DNA from: an uncultured Flavonifractor sp.
GTDB taxonomy: Bacteria > Bacillota > Clostridia > Oscillospirales > Oscillospiraceae
Reading direction: 5' to 3'
Length of the DNA stretch: 64,000 nt
Assembly: GCF_944383115.1 (NCBI RefSeq)
Contig: NZ_CALWOJ010000002.1
Coordinates: 1-64,000 of the forward strand
The notes below the pieces were generated by a model. That model was not told the DNA's origin. It saw only the letters and a list, made by a program, of their open reading frames with translations, and did no database searches. The position numbers and the translations under genes are program-made. This document shows positions 63,621 through 64,000 of the stretch, piece after piece (positions within the stretch are counted from its first letter, which is position 1; each line of letters begins with the position of its first letter).

Positions 63621-64000
63621 TTAATTGCTTTCATCCGGGGGCAGGTACAAGATCCGATGGATCACCGATATCAGCGGCTCACAGCTTTTTTCTCCACGCA
63701 GGAGCGCCGAGAGCAGCATGGAAAAGACCAGCCCCACAAAGCCCTCTCTGGTCAGGCGGCTGTCAAACACATCCTGGCGCACCTGCCCGTCCTGCTGCAA
63801 TACCTGACAGAGGGCATCCCGCAATTCGCCCTGGATTCGCTCCATCATGCGGCGTCCTTCCAGCTTTCCGTTACCTGTGGTAAATCCCATGGCATGGAGC
63901 GTCAGAAAGCCCGGATAACGCTGATTTCCCTGCTGCATACTGCCGTACAGCCATTCAATACACCGGCAGAAACGTTCCTCTCCCGGAAAATCGGTGGGAA
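63621..64000 (-). CDS. C-terminal part of a regulator, possibly TetR family (cut by window edge)
   Basis: The open frame enters from the right edge; about 125 residues are seen and an ATG at 63938 is internal. The stretch is helical (ERIQGELRDALCQVLQQDGQ, GFVGLVFSMLLSALL) and looks like a TetR-type ligand/dimer domain, but the DNA-binding part is outside the window, so the family is uncertain. It is read just upstream of the SpoU gene. Confidence 0.6.
   Translation of the reverse strand, partial: PTDFPGEERFCRCIEWLYGSMQQGNQRYPGFLTLHAMGFTTGNGKLEGRRMMERIQGELRDALCQVLQQDGQVRQDVFDSRLTREGFVGLVFSMLLSALLRGEKSCEPLISVIHRILYLPPDESN

Overview
The window is GC-rich chromosomal DNA from an anaerobic, probably gut-dwelling member of the Clostridia, most like the Oscillospiraceae (the Flavonifractor / Intestinimonas / Lawsonibacter group). 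This placement is inferred from gene content: a membrane pyrophosphatase, class III fructose-1,6-bisphosphatase, a YmxH-type protein, S-layer-homology proteins, a DUF3793-flavodoxin pair, a leucine T-box and an FMN riboswitch. No phage, insertion sequence, CRISPR array or rRNA was seen. Genes are dense and mostly intact; only the two edge genes are cut.

Layout. 1-9 kb: end of hppA, a MarR-controlled heterodimeric ABC exporter, fbp, a DUF6530-like gene behind a palindromic operator, and a YczE-like membrane protein. 9-16 kb: a radical SAM/SPASM protein, dinB under a LexA-type box, FMN riboswitch-ribU, a SLOG protein, an ArsR-like regulator and an NhaP antiporter. 16-22 kb: glmS followed by a peptide-type binding protein and two permeases with no ATPase, then ymxH. 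22-29 kb: AEC transporter, two MATE exporters, patatin-like protein, an ECF sigma/membrane-protein pair and an M20 amidohydrolase. 29-33 kb: a Cys-rich miniprotein, a GHL10-SLH surface protein and an ABC-F ATPase. 33-38 kb: an autoregulated YtrA-type GntR operon with two membrane proteins, an ABC ATPase and two exported paralogues. 38-43 kb: T-box-leuA, a NifX-like protein with a His-rich tail, an SLH-lysozyme and tRNA-Leu(CAG). 43-48 kb: azoreductase-like gene, asparaginase, flavodoxin/DUF3793, dus, and an in-frame GIY-YIG-ProC fusion. 48-57 kb: a long leftward run of methyltransferase, ecfA1, ecfA2, ecfT, truA, DUF5711, cvpA, pgsA and a ClpE-like ATPase. 57-64 kb: DivIVA-like protein, phosphoketolase, DtxR-family regulator, a third MATE exporter behind a promoter-proximal terminator hairpin, an rRNA/tRNA 2'-O-methyltransferase and a cut regulator.

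How parts work together. RibU (12.1 kb) is a substrate-binding S component that needs the EcfA1-EcfA2-EcfT energising module at 53.7-56.3 kb. The leucine T-box reads a CTG specifier and the tRNA-Leu with the matching CAG anticodon lies 4 kb away. The paired GTTAG-N6-CTAAC boxes before DUF3793-flavodoxin resemble DtxR/IdeR iron boxes, and a DtxR-family gene sits at 60.6 kb. Many promoters could be read directly (TTGACA-like, 16-18 bp, TATAAT-like), several overlapped by palindromes, so local control can be proposed for about ten operons.

The most unusual items are the YtrA-type operon with its tandem operators and paired exported paralogues, the GIY-YIG-ProC fusion, the orphan peptide-permease genes behind glmS, the DUF6530-like gene with its +1 palindrome, and the hairpin located directly at the start of the third MATE transcript.
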